Source: Owenia fusiformis (taxonomy: Eukaryota > Annelida > Polychaeta > Sabellida > Oweniidae). Taken from it: a stretch of DNA of 64,000 nt. A model generated the notes under the pieces. That model saw only the letters and a program-made list of their open reading frames with translations, was not told where the DNA came from and made no database searches. Shown here in pieces: positions 1 through 11,764 of this stretch; positions within the stretch are counted from its first letter, which is position 1, and every line of letters begins with the position of its first letter. Position numbers and translations under genes: made by a program. The stretch lies in the NCBI GenBank assembly GCA_903813345.2, contig CAIIXF020000012.1, positions 25,990,184 through 26,054,183 of the forward strand, read 5' to 3'.

Positions 1-621
1 TCACTACGTTCTCGAAAACGGGCTTTAACTGTGTACATGTACGAAGGGACTGGACGTACCGTTTGGCACTATTTACAAACTTCATAGAACATACTCGAAA
101 GGATAGGTCCTCTAGAACTTAGAAAATGTTCTCATGGTTGTCATGTTCTACAATTAGAACGAGTGACAACCTACTGACGACGAGCTGGACGCACTACGAA
201 CGGAACCATCGTACTTCAATCCTACTAGGGACGTTTTTTCAACGAGTTGAACTGTCCGAGGACGTATTGAGAACGAGGTAGAACCAATTGCAAACGGGTT
301 AAAACTGATTAAGAACGTATTTATCAAGGAGTTAGCAAAAATAAAGCTATCACACCAAGCAAGTTGCCTCTGCGTTCTTCAAAACTGGTTGTAAACTGTG
401 TGCGAACTGAATGAACGTAGCTACAACGTTCTACGGTCTGTTTACGAACTTCGTGGACTTTCCCGGACGGGGAATGTGATTTAGAATTTTGAATCGATTC
501 AAAATTCGATTGGCGACCATACCGTTCTGTAATCAGGTCATGATGACCTAGACTAAGGGACGCGTTATACGACGTTTTCGTAGGACTGGCAAGAACGGGT
601 AAGAAGTAGTTTGGTGTGATA
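1..621. mobile_element. TIR element, left copy (TATCACACCAAAC family)
   Basis: The block ends at 621 with ttggtgtgata. Read as reverse complement it matches 8590-9134, whose outer end gives the family terminus TATCACACCAAAC. About 18 bases of this copy lie before the window start. It is studded with short cgttc/gaacg motifs, like subterminal transposase-binding repeats. No transposase ORF is visible, so it is a non-autonomous DNA element. A terminus-like tatcacaccaagc also occurs internally near 350. Confidence 0.7.
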
Positions 622-1686
622 GGGGGGTTAGTAAACTAAACGCACATGTATTTTATAATAGTTTTTGTGAGATTGAAATGCACAATTAAATTCAGGGGAA
701 ATTCAATGTGAAATATTATAGACGGGGCTTTAGGATGGGATCAGCTTAATTGGGCAGGGACAGGGACTTGCATTTAGAAAGTCCATGGTGAGGACTTTAT
801 ATATTGTATGGGCGTAGTCAGGAGGTTGCCACAACCCCACAAAAAGAGAAAAAAGCAATTTTGTAAAATTTGTTGAAAAAACATTTACAAATTGTAGCTT
901 AAAATGTGAACTAATTTTAAATTTCCAGGTGTGAACTCCCGTTCCCCCTTTTTGGGGCATGTTTCACTTCCGTGATGCAAACCCATAAAATCGCACCCCT
1001 TGACATTTGCTCTATTGTCAAAACAAAGAGTAATTAATTATATTATTTATACAGATAAATTATCATACGCCTACAAATATCAAGATTTAGATATTTTTGA
1101 CAGTCTTGTACACAGTGATCTCCACAGGATTTTTTCTCAAGTGGGTACAAAATTGTCATTTTCACAATTCAAACCAAAATTGGTCAAAATATGCCCATTT
1201 TCATAATTTTTCTCATTTTCAAGTGGGCGCAAATGAATTTCTACTTTCAAAATCTCAGGTGGGTGCTACGCCCACTTGATTCAATGCTGGGGAGATCACT
1301 GGTGCAGTACCTGTATATAGTATTATTGCATCACTAACATTTGCTATGATGATCATCAAATAAATGGTAAACAGAGTTTTTAAATAACAGTGTCAATGTT
1401 TAGATACCAACTTCATTTATTTACAACTTAGTTCTCTAGTACTATCAAGCTTTGACGTTTTGATAATATATTTGGACAAAAATCATGATTTTATACAATA
1501 AAGCCAATTTTTTCTAAAAATACATGTTGTCTTCAAATGCATATGATTGGCCATATACACATGTACGGCATCTCTATTGTCATATAGCATATCTGGCATA
1601 TGCATAGATATTTCCAATAAATTAAAGAAGTTATGATATAGCTAGATTGATGATGTCATTTGTTGTGCTTTTCAAAATTAGCATTA
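622..1686. other. Intergenic, repeat fragments only
   Basis: AT-rich DNA without a convincing gene. Near 810-1010 and 1240-1280 there are degraded pieces of the repeat family with a (g)ggcgtagccag end, such as gggcgtagtcagg and tgctacgcccactt. No promoter or coding signal was seen. Confidence 0.5.
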
Positions 1687-2179
1687 CAGTAAAACCTGTA
1701 TAATCTGAACGCCAGTGGGACCGGCTTAAAGCTTTCAGATTAGGAGGTGTTCACATTTCTAGGTTTTTGCATTCGCGAGATTCCAGATTCTGAAGAAATT
1801 GGAACACATTCTCGGTGCATATTTATAGTTCATTTGACCACATAGCTTTAAGGCATTTTAGAAATTTGAAATGAATGAATCTAGTCATGCTGGAAAGCCC
1901 TGGCCTTTTATAATCAAGACCATTCAAGGTTTTCCTAAAGTTTTGATATCATAACAATATCTGAGCAATTTTGTATGAAAAATGTGAAATTTTATGAAAA
2001 GTGTTCAGATTAGACAGGTAATTTTTCAAGTATGACTGTTCACTGTTCAAATTGTGAGGTGTTCACATTTCAAGTTTTTTAACATGGGAGTCGATGGAAA
2101 GAAAAAATGGGATCAAAAAAAGTGTTCAGATTGGGAGATGTTCGGATTAGCCAGGTGTTCAGATATACAGGTTGTACTG
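1687..2179. mobile_element. Tigger/pogo-type MITE with TA duplication
   Basis: The left end is CAGTAAAACCTGTATAATCT and the right end reads tatacaggttgtactg, so the first 16 bases are near-perfect terminal inverted repeats. A TA dinucleotide flanks both sides (1685-1686 and 2180-2181), as for Tc1/mariner-superfamily insertions. The CAGT...ACCT start is characteristic of pogo/Tigger ends. The interior repeats gttcagatt/gtgttcaca motifs and has no ORF. Confidence 0.75.
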
Positions 2180-2910
2180 TAATTTAATGCAGTATGCCTA
2201 CGTTTATCCTTTTTTGATTCGCAAAAAGGAATCGATCTAGCCAATGTATCATAGATTCTGATTGTATGTTTCATTCCCCAGTAGGTGGCAATGTTTAACG
2301 GAAAGGTCTTAGAGTTTTCTTTTCAGCATTAATTAACAATTTTTTTATATCCCACGTACATTTACCTATATGATGATTACACAAACTCATTGATACACTA
2401 CACTGTCATACTGTACATGTGTATATCTCATCACCAAATGACATTCAAAAACATAAAATATTTGTACACTGTCATCATAGTATAATGTAATCATTGTAGA
2501 TGCAAAATCAGCCAAGTCATTGGCGTCAGTTTAGAGAAGAAAGGAGGATGTACTGTAGATTCAAATGTATTCTAGGAATTTTAATATTACCCACAACATG
2601 TTCATTATGAAGCATAAACAATTATTTATATACATATGTACATTATGTAGTAGTAACCGTGCATTATTCTGACTTATGTACCTTGTCTAAGGTCTCTTGT
2701 CTCAGATTTTAAGCAACATATTTGACAAGTTCAATGTTGAGAACCGACCGATAAAAATGAGTTTTACTACGTTTAAGAAATTAAGACCTGAATACATCAT
2801 TCTCCTTAACTTTAGCACACAGCAGAGGTGTCTCTGTTGCAAACACCAATCTACAATGTATGGCTTTAAAGCTACATGGAAGAGGAATCCGAGGTTATAA
2901 GATACATGTA
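2180..2910. other. Intergenic, nothing recognised
   Basis: AT-rich sequence. Short open frames lack codon structure, splice context or recognisable motifs. Confidence 0.5.
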
Positions 2911-2912
2911 CA

Positions 2913-3045
2913 CATAGGCGTAGCCAGAGGGGGGGGGGTGATGGGGGTGATCGCACAATCGCACCCCCCTGACTGAAAACCAAAATCTTTTTGGCGATCA
3001 CACCCCCCCCCCGCTCCTTGACTGAAAGCTGGTTACGCCCCTGGC
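2913..3045. repeat. Foldback repeat with gggcgtagccag ends
   Basis: The left end has ggcgtagccagagggggg and the right end has aaagctggttacgcccctgg, so the ends are inverted. The interior carries poly-G then poly-C runs (about 2930-2940 and 3003-3012). Related pieces lie near 810-1010, 9535-9607 and 22365-22615. It is a short non-autonomous inverted-repeat element. Confidence 0.6.
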
Positions 3046-3483
3046 TGCATCCAGGAATCCAGATGTCTTCATTCAAAACACTTTGGACGATACGGATAGA
3101 GAGATGTTACACTGAAGTGAACTTTGAAACATGGAAACGAGTCGAAGAGAGTGGAAAACTTCGTTGGAAACGGGTAAATGTCAAAAACACGAAAGAGGAT
3201 TTTATTACAGTGTTCCTTAAGGAACTGGCCATATTTAGACAGCACATAATAAACGTAAAAACACAATACTCGGAGACTGAGAAACAGTCTAAATGACAGT
3301 GAAGCATTGGTGTGGGTCGACTTTAATAGTGAGAACTACATGTATACTTGCTCCTCGATGGAGGAAATTCAAAGTTCTTACTGGAACCAGGAACTTGTAA
3401 CTTTACATCCATCTACTGTATATTCAAGGCGGAAATTTGTGCATGCTCCTGGAACTGTATCGATACAGCATAATTATGGTCTC

Positions 3484-3671
3484 AGGCCCGTAGCCAGGAT
3501 TTGCCAAGGGGGGTTCAGTTTTCAAAAATTTCCAGGGGGGGTTCACATATGACAATTTTGGCTCAAATATGGCTAAAATTACTTGAGAAGTGCTCAAAAT
3601 GGTGAAAAACTGCATGATTTTGAAAAGTAATTGGCCCTGCGAACCCCCCCCCCCCCTGGCTACGGGCCTGG
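3484..3671. mobile_element. MITE with CAGGCCCGTAGCCAGG inverted ends
   Basis: It starts with caggcccgtagccagg and ends with cctggctacgggcctg, a perfect 16-bp terminal inverted repeat. G-runs near the left end and a C-run near the right end can pair. Diverged copies lie at about 43615-43795 and 62025-62165. There is no coding capacity. Confidence 0.8.
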
Positions 3672-3747
3672 GTCTAGACTCAGACTTCACCATGTCCATC
3701 ACATGCCTTTACTCTGTCATGTGTGTTTACTCTTTTTGAATGTCTGA

Positions 3748-5400
3748 TCATTTACAAATTACCTCTTCATATTCCTGGTCTCGATATTTTTCATATGAAC
3801 TTTTATCATTTACAATGGTTTGATTTACATATTCTTGGTTGGTCTCATTATGCATGGTGTTTGAACCCGTGTCATTTGAAATTCTTTGGTACATGTTTTC
3901 TTGGTCCAAGTCAGTCGCATTGATCATATCATATGGTGCACTTAATGTTGACTCGGAAGAAATATTGTTAACAGATAACTGAGAGTCATTTGTTTCAGAA
4001 TTACTGTTCATTGCAATATCCATATCACCAAAGCCATCATTTACATAATCTTCATTATTTTCAATGGGAGCATTGTTAAGGGACTGGTTGATTTTCCTTC
4101 TCCATATTACAGGGTGACCGGAAAAAAAGGAGACCATTGAAATAGGCAATATCTCCTAAAATAGACTAGTGACATCAATGAAATTTTGCATACATCAGGA
4201 CAGTTCTATGGAAATTTGTTCCTGAAAGTGTCAATACAAGCAGTCAACTGGTTCAGGAGCTATGATCATTTACATAACATGCTCCAAATAGGCGCAATTG
4301 AGACCAACGCAGAGCTGGATACATTTGGCAAATACCCTTACATATTCCGACCTTGTTATGGCATTACATTTAGCATTTATTGCCACCTTTAGGTCAGCAA
4401 TTGTCTCAGGATTGTTTTGGTACACATTGTCTTTCAAATTGCCCCACAAAAAGAAATCAGGTGGATTCAAATTTGAGGTGTATGGAGACGAAGCTTATCT
4501 GACCTATGGCTTCTGACTCAGTGGTCCCACTCAGTTACAGTATCATCCTAAGGAGGTTTTGGGCAGCCCTTGGTTTTCATATGGGATTTAATTGTGCCAT
4601 ATAGTGGTTTTAGTAACATGGCACTATGCCCAATACCTAAAGTGACTCTTAAGATTTGGTAAATCAGCACTTTGGCAACAGGATGATGAACCACATGTCA
4701 GATAACCCTTCATTGCCATTACAGCCTAGACTTGAATCCTGCTGATTTCTTTTTGTATGGATATTTGAAAGACAATCTATACCAAAACAATCCTCAGACT
4801 ATTGTTGACCTAAAGAAGGCAATCACTGCTATATGTAATGCCATAATAATGCCATAGAGGGCAGAACATGTAAGGGTAGTTTGCCATATGAATCCAACTC
4901 TGCGTTGGTCTCAATTGTGCCTATTTGGAGCATGTTATGTAAATGATCATAGCTCCTGAACCAGTTGAATGCTTGTATTGAAACCTTCAGTAACAAATTT
5001 CCATATAACTCAAAATTGTAAGTTTATTGTCATTCAAATAAAGCTCTTGTAATGAAGTCAAACCAGAAAACACATCACCTTCAATCTTTGTTATATCATT
5101 GTCGTCAAGATCGAGTCGTTTCAGGGAGGCCAGATTATTGAATATCCCATTTCTTAAAATTGTAAGTTTATTGCCATACAGGTATAGATACTTCAATGAA
5201 TTCATACCGGAAAATGCACCAGGTTTAATATCTGTTATCTGTTTGTTCTGAAGTTGTATCCATTCATAAGATGTATAATTCACTAACATGTTTTCTGTTA
5301 GTATCATCAACGGCGTGTCCCTCTTATTCGACATTGTCACTTCGGTTGATTGTGACATGGTTAGGAACAGGAAACATATCATCAACGATATCATGAGCAC
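3748..5400 (-). pseudogene. LRR transmembrane receptor, disrupted copy
   Basis: Two fragments of one gene, both paralogous to the open gene at 11765-13603. The 5' part (5400 down to about 5009) encodes a signal peptide (MLMISLMICFLFLTMSQST) and about four 24-residue LRRs of the N-x-I/L-x-x-I/L type, and it ends inside an LRR. The 3' part (4110 down to 3748) encodes the basic stop-transfer residues WRRK and the whole cytoplasmic tail. The remaining LRRs, the stalk and the membrane helix are missing, and a mariner-derived foldback (4110-5008) sits in their place. A splice acceptor (ttccag) lies just upstream of the ATG, so a 5'UTR intron is likely. The tail is about 50 residues longer than in the paralogue and rich in tyrosine, with Y-V-N (twice) and EYEEV. 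Confidence 0.85.
4110..5008. mobile_element. Tc1/mariner-derived foldback insertion
   Basis: The left end cagggtgaccgg follows a TA, as in Tc1/mariner elements. Two inverted arms (about 4200-4480 and 4735-5008) each encode a relic of the transposase C-terminus: minus strand near 4410-4470 NPPDFFLWGNLKDN, plus strand near 4735-4785 LNPADFFLYGYLKDN. The arms share the caaatttccat and gcatgttatgtaaatgatca segments. The right arm stops about 90 bases short of the left arm's terminus, so one end was lost. The insertion replaces the middle of the LRR gene. Confidence 0.8.
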
Positions 5401-6770
5401 TGTCTGGAATGAAGATACATCAGTTAGACAGTTATTTGGAAATCAATGTTAATGTAAATATGAATGAGCTATTTGCACAGGATACAAAATATAACGCCAT
5501 TACTGTATTGTCTGGAATAACATCATTTTTTTACGGTATATCTTTTCAGTAACCAAGGTATTTTTCCCTCCAAAATTTTGGCAACCCTCCCCATTGGACT
5601 ACATGTTAAAGCCTCTTTGTGTAATTTTTTATGTACATTACCTGTAATGATAAAGGTGGAGACGTAACATAAAATTTGATTAATCTTTGAAAATCGTCAT
5701 TCCAAGGTAAACCAATAGGAAATGAAGGATTTGGGCGTATTTGATTTATTCCAGGATACTATCTGATTCACCAAGAATATTTTTAGACGGAATATTGAAT
5801 TGTCTAACATGTTTTCATTGTTTATTTTACTTACTGGACATATTGAACATTAAAGTTACAGAGCTTCAAAGTTATTTTTGAATATCAGTTTCGCCTTCTG
5901 TGCTATTTCAAGGGAAGAGGTTTCTCGAAAAGGAATTTCGACTTTTGAGACCTTACCTGTAACTTTGTTGAAGAGACCACTACAAAGTACAAAATTGGTT
6001 AGAGCTTATTCGATCAATGAATTTAGTAATTTTGAACAAAAATTAGAGCTTTGTTTGGAATTCTTCTTAGATTTTTAGCCACCAATTAACACAAGTGTGG
6101 ACTCTCCGAATTTTATCTTTGTCCCTTTTGAATAGAAGAACCAGAGGCAATTTGTCATCTCGTCTATAATTGTAAAGTGGTTATGAAATTAGTAAGAAAT
6201 AAAAATGGTTACCTGAGGAATTGACAGTACTTTATACAAAACAGAATATTATTGATAGTACCAGTATTTATGAATGATGGAACAATTATCCTAACAAATA
6301 TGTTATGTATATTCATTCAAAAGATATGTTTAAATATGTAAATACTCGATGTCCAACCTTCAGCTGTTTTTATGAATAAAAAAGTGTTAAACAAATAAAA
6401 AAGTAAATAAAAACTTTATTGAACCTGAACAAACATGTCAATGATTGTTACTGTCTACGTCATTGTCCATTGTCCAAAACACTGATAGAATTATAGAATT
6501 ATAACATATGACCGATTTATGCCCAAGGCCGTTACAAGCATCTCACAGTCTGGGGGTACGGTGCCAACAAAACGTGTTCTGGTCAAATGACCTGTCATTC
6601 CACATTTTTGACACGCCTGCCCCCCGCAGATCGTTACTAGGTGGCTGATAATTGCTGATTCAATGGTGTTCTTAGCACATAGCTATGGTGTGATGAGCTC
6701 AATATATTCTGAAAAGTAATTTTGTCCATTGTGCCTTTTAAAACATGAATAAAAGGAGTAAGGGAAATGT
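5401..6770. other. Upstream flank of broken LRR gene, no gene seen
   Basis: AT-rich. A segment at 5563-5640 (ggcaaccctcccc..attggactacatg) recurs at about 10770-10860, so it is a dispersed repeat. No coding signal was found. Confidence 0.5.
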
Positions 6771-6773
6771 TAC

Positions 6774-7452
6774 AAAGGATTGGTATCGATATGGCGAACT
6801 GAATTCAACAATGTTTTTCTATTAAACCAATTACTGAAATCATTCTGTAAAAAACACGGTCCTTTATGTAATGTTGACTGATTGACAACAATTTTTAAAA
6901 TGCGAAAATTATTTATTTTTCATATAACTATTTTTGTAAATATTTTTGGTTTTTTGTTCCTTACTACCAATTCTTGAGAATGAAATAAATTATCTTTCCA
7001 AACCTTGTTGGAACAAAATACATGTAGCTTATACAACATTTTCTTAGACCTCTCAATATTATAGTTATACAAAGGAAAGTTTGGTTGATTTTAAAAAAAA
7101 GTATTCAAGAAATTAAAACAAAAAACAAAAATAGATAAAAATTAAACTTTTTTTAAATCAAACAAACTTTCCTTTATACAATTACAATATTGAGAGACCT
7201 AGATACGTTGTGTCTATGTCATTTTGTTCCAATGAGGTTCATTCCGAACATATGATACCAAGAATAAAAGAAGTGTCTGGTGTGTTTTCTAAACAATATA
7301 AAGAAAAGTATATTATTTTTTCAAATTATATTGTTACCAATCGAGAGATGACCAATAAGTTGACGATGTGTAAAATTTTCAGAATTTTTGATGATTGGTT
7401 TAAGGGAAACGTGTGTACAAAAGGTTCGCCATATCGATACCAATCCTTTCCA
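6774..7452. repeat. Foldback element of about 680 bp
   Basis: The outer arms match as reverse complements: aaggattggtatcgatatgg (about 6776) and ccatatcgataccaatcctt (about 7428). The inner arms, about 57 bp each, also match: gacctctcaatatta (about 7048) and taatattgagagacc region (about 7185-7199). The whole block folds around about 7115. No ORF is supported. Confidence 0.75.
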
Positions 7453-7509
7453 TTATTTTGTTTCGTTTTGGACTGCATCTTTCTAAGCAGTGATACGTAC
7501 CCTTAATTT

Positions 7510-7985
7510 TCCAGTTGTCAATTTACGTTGCATACTTGTGGTTAATTGCTTTATTGTGGGCGACTATAGCATATTCTTGTAGTTCTTAAACTTGGTCTTG
7601 TTTTGTATTTTCTTAATATTATATATTTTCCTTATTTTAGTTACTTTTATATAAAAGTGATACATATATGTTTCGTATAGTCCGTATTAGTGTAAACTAT
7701 ACTTGAATAATGAATATTGAGTATCTTAATTGTGTTTATGCTTTAGGTCATATAATGCCCATGCGGAGACACTGACTGATGTAAACTCAACTAGACGACA
7801 TCGGTTTATTCAATCCGTCACACCTCTTCGCTTTTTTGTTCTTTGGGGCTTTCTTTTAAATAAAAGAATTTGTATGTCAATTTATCACCACTACTAATGA
7901 AGACGTTTTATATTTTTCCTTTAGGAACATTCCAATTTAATGTGCAATACGTGTTTGGAATAGGTCTAATAATTGTTTGCACAAA
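7510..7985. repeat. Left copy of duplicated upstream segment
   Basis: Diverged but collinear with 15845-16440. Shared blocks include ttgtcaatttacgttgca, the attatatttt/ccttgttttagttac region, aaactcaac.agaagaca and ataaaagaatt. It lies about 2.1 kb upstream of the broken LRR gene; its partner lies about 2.2 kb upstream of the open LRR gene. Confidence 0.6.
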
Positions 7986-8589
7986 TCAAGTTCGTCTTAT
8001 CGATATTCTTTGTGCTTTCTAAATATATAGCTTACTCAGAACACTATATTTGTTGAAAAGAAATCATCAAATATCATAGTAATATATCATACTAATCACG
8101 TGCAAAAGGTTTCTTTCGATAGTACTATTAGTATTCCAATCATCATCCGTCCCAAAATAATCAAGGCGTTGGGCTTAACTAGGTTTGTTGCAAAAGCGAG
8201 ACAATTTTTAAAGATGACGATCTCATTGGAACCCCCACGCCTTATTCTCTTTCTTACTGGAGTGTTAGAGACCCTCCTCTACAGCACATTTAGGCAGTGT
8301 GATGGGCGGGGTCTTGGGACAAGACTAGAAAATGGAATGTTTACAAATTCTAAAAAATCACTGTTTGATTGTCTTGCGCATGCGTGGTGGAAAACGCAGA
8401 TTTCTCAGAACGACTGAAAAGAGTCTGAACCTTTGATTTTATGTAAGAGTATGGTTCAGAGGAATAAGTGTTTTCATTTGTCCAAAAACTGTTGTAAGAA
8501 TGATGGATAAACAGACAGATGGACGGATAGACGGACGCGTGGAAAGGAAACCGTTTTTAACATGATATTTTTATCCCCATGCCCAAATT
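7986..8589. other. Intergenic, nothing recognised
   Basis: An open frame at 8100-8417 has no recognisable domain, no splice context and no codon pattern I trust. The short gacggacggatagacgg stretch near 8515-8540 is a small simple repeat. Confidence 0.4.
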
Positions 8590-9134
8590 CCAGGTCTTGC
8601 CTGCAGAATTACAGAACGGTAAATCACCTTCCCGTCTGAGCACGTCCTTGGAGTTCGTACAAAGACCGTAGAAAGTTGCAGGTACGTTCATTCCGTTCGC
8701 ACACAGAAAACTAGTTCGGCATCCTTTTTATGAAAGCAGTGGCAACTAGTTTGCTGTGATAGCTAGTATATTTTCCTTAAGCCCACTCGTTCAAAAGCAG
8801 TCTTTAATACGTCCTTAATCAGTTTAGTTTGCAATTAGTTCTACCTCGTTCTCAATGCGTCCTCGGACAATTCAACTCGTTCTAAAAACGTCCCAAGGAT
8901 TGAAGTTCGACAGTTCCGTTCGTAACGTTGTCACTCGTTCTATTTCCAGAACGTGACGACCATCAGAAAATTTTGAGAATGCTTTAAGTTCTGGAGGACC
9001 TACATACTGTACCTATTCGAGTACGTTGGATGAAGTTTGTAAATATACCACAAACGGTTCTAAGTACGTCAAGTCCGTTCTTACACAGTTTAAGCCGGTT
9101 TCGAGAACGTAGTGAGAACTTGTTTGGTGTGATA
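8590..9134. mobile_element. TIR element, right copy (inverted relative to 1-621)
   Basis: Reverse complement of 1-621 along most of its length. It ends at 9134 with gtttggtgtgata. The other terminus is lost: homology starts near 8590 at aggtcttgcc. A third trace, accaaacttgttctcac, lies at 41405-41436. Confidence 0.7.
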
Positions 9135-9320
9135 AATAGTAATCGTTTATGGTATGAAAATTAAATCTCATGACTAGGGTTAACGTATATCCTATCTATT
9201 AAACACTATCTTATCACATTATTTCAATTGTACATCTCTCTATGCTTGATAACAATCGTATTGACATGATATCTGATCACAATATGTCCATCATCACTAT
9301 CAGTTATTGACGCATCTGCC

Positions 9321-10665
9321 ATGTTGCTGTTAAATCTAATTGCAGTTTGCCTGGTGGCATATTCCAACTGTGATGAGACCACGGATGAGCTTGTCGCCGA
9401 ATTCGAGACTGCTCTACTTGCTCTGCCAGAGTCCAAGTGGCCCAATGAGTTTAGACAGAAGCTTGGTACCAACTATGCAGACAACAATGAGTATGTACCA
9501 TTTTTCGTCAAATCGGTTTATTGCATCCTGTTTTGGGGTTCGCTTCGCTCGCAGTGATGCAAACCCAAAGAATCGCACCCCCTTGACAATTGCTGGCTAC
9601 GCCCTTGTATGTATATACACTAAATACTTAGCATTTTTCAAACTATAATATTTAAGAAAAGAAGGCTTGCTAGCAATGAAGTCGACGGGACAAGTTAATA
9701 CTAGTATTTTTTTTTAAATTTTAGTATATTGTAGTATCAGAAATACTGTTTGCTGAACGGTATCATTTTGGCTCAGCTCATTTATTTCAACATCCTCGCT
9801 AAATCACGTTTGTTTCGTTTTTAGCAACAGATGTTGTAAAGGTGTCACTATTGGAGGTGCTCTTCCTCCTAAGACAACTGCAACGAAAAAGATAGTGGCC
9901 CTTTATCGCAGAGAAGCCCGAAAAGTAAAAACAGGAACCACGAAATGCGGCTGGATGTCTATAGATAAATGCTCTGTTTACAGCATGGAATACTTGTAGG
10001 TGACTAAAGCATTGCAATATAGATCAGTTAACAATTACCCGGGGTATGGCACACACTGAACGAAACGTTATTTATCATTTCCGTACATTGCTGTAGTATT
10101 TAACATTATCATATGTCGTTATTTCAGCCAAGTGGCTAATTACATGTACAAGGAGGATTTGGGACTCATCCCTCAAGTATGTGGCGACATTGGAACTAAT
10201 CCTACATGTTGTGCCAACCACATCGAGATTTTGAATCGATGTTTGAGTAAGTAGAAATTGTACTAATATCTCAAAATATTTTAAGGGTGCCCCTGGAAAA
10301 AGTGTTTCTCTGAGTCTAAGAAAAAGTTGAATACTTCAAAATATGTTTTGAGGTGAAAATCTGTTTTTTTTCATGGGATGCATTACGGAAGTGCCACGCC
10401 CACTTTTGTCGATTTTTGACAATTTATAGCCCCCTTTCTTTGAAAAAGCACTAACGTAAGTTTTTTAAAGATTAAATATCGATATTTTAGAAAAAATCAA
10501 ATATTATTTTAAAAGTTCAATATGGCAGATCGGAAGGCAGTAACTTCCATGGAGAATGCAAAACTAGGTGTTTAATAAAAAATATTATTTTCAGACTTAT
10601 ATTGGGTGATCGAAAACATGGATGTAATCCAGAGAGAATTACAGAAGAACGAGAAGAAAAACTGA
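9321..10665 (+). CDS. Secreted cysteine-rich protein, 176 aa, four exons
   Basis: Exons are 9321-9490, 9825-9995, 10128-10246 and 10595-10665. All introns are GT-AG (gtatgt..ttttag, gtaggt..tttcag, gtaagt..ttcag) and the phases join without a stop. The product has a signal peptide (MLLLNLIAVCLVAYSNC) and an acidic amphipathic stretch. It then has eight cysteines at about 60-61, 98, 106, 132, 141-142 and 152, with the local pattern C-G-W-x5-C, then C, C-C and C. The C-terminal tail (about 154-176) is Lys/Glu-rich and could form a helix. I do not recognise the family. The spacing loosely recalls EMI-like cysteine clusters, but I would not assign it. Function is unknown; it is extracellular by inference. 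It sits between the two LRR genes on the opposite strand. Confidence 0.75.
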
Positions 10666-11764
10666 ATGGCATATGTATCAAGTTGATGAAAATAAATCGA
10701 GTAACATAAGAGTAATTGTATCTTGATTGTAACTTTATAGCATACCCTATTCCATATTTCGGGACTACATTTTTTCCAAAATACTTCTATTCTCCATAAG
10801 TTTGGCAACCCTAACTCCCCCATTGGATTACATGCTAAAGCCTATTTATGTTTGAATTTTTATTTGCGTAGTCTCTGAGGAAAATGATACGTCTAGGGCT
10901 TGAAATATAAATGGACATCATTTCAGCAGGAAAATAAATCTTTATACACACCTTATTCGGTTGTTTTGGTTTCTATCGCAACCCAAAAATGTGTTTATTA
11001 AAGATTCACTTTCCTGCTATCTCATAGTCTGCTTGGAACTGTACCATTGGATTTCTATGGGAAATTCCTCAGAGAAAACTCTAGGGATTAAGGAATGGGT
11101 ACCATTTACAAAATTTGAGAAATTATTGGCATGTAGATGAAACCTATTTAAAACAGCATTTATGTTATTCAAAAGCGAATAGGATCAATGATTCCAAAAT
11201 CCTAGTTCTCTGAAGTTGAAAAATGAAAATACCTGGGTGTTAATCCATAGATAATCCTTGAAAATGAGAAATATTTTTGGGATTACATGGTGCAATCTTA
11301 TAGTCAATAAAATATATAATTCCATACATCTATAATGAAATATATACAAAAACATTTGAGAATTTGGAATCCCACTTAACATAACAAGTTATAGTTATTT
11401 AGTTAGGTTAAATAGTTTATTAAAGTCACACACTTGTTATACAATTAAAGTACATAAAATAAAATACAAATCAACAAATATGTACAGCCGACTTATGAGT
11501 GACTATAGGTAAATGCGTCTTCTACGCCATATTTTAAAAATACATTTTGCTTAAAATAAAACTGTTACAAGAAGTCATTATGTAACAATATTGAGCTTAA
11601 GTACTAACTTTTTTAAGTATATGTGCCTAATTTGTTACCATTTTCACAGTTTTTCTTATCGTTCCATAGATCCCTGAACCAATGTGATTGCTCTGACTCT
11701 ACATTTTCTGTGAAACAATTTCGCCATGCTTTTACCTTTGGTACCAATGTACATATTTTATACT
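10666..11764. other. Intergenic, nothing recognised
   Basis: AT-rich sequence between the secreted-protein gene and the 3' end of the LRR gene. It contains a dispersed repeat segment at about 10770-10860 (partner 5563-5640). No gene signal was seen. Confidence 0.5.

Noticed and set aside
8100-8417. Open frame of 105 codons on the plus strand
   Set aside because: No domain, signal peptide, splice context or codon bias; it lies in repeat-rich intergenic DNA.
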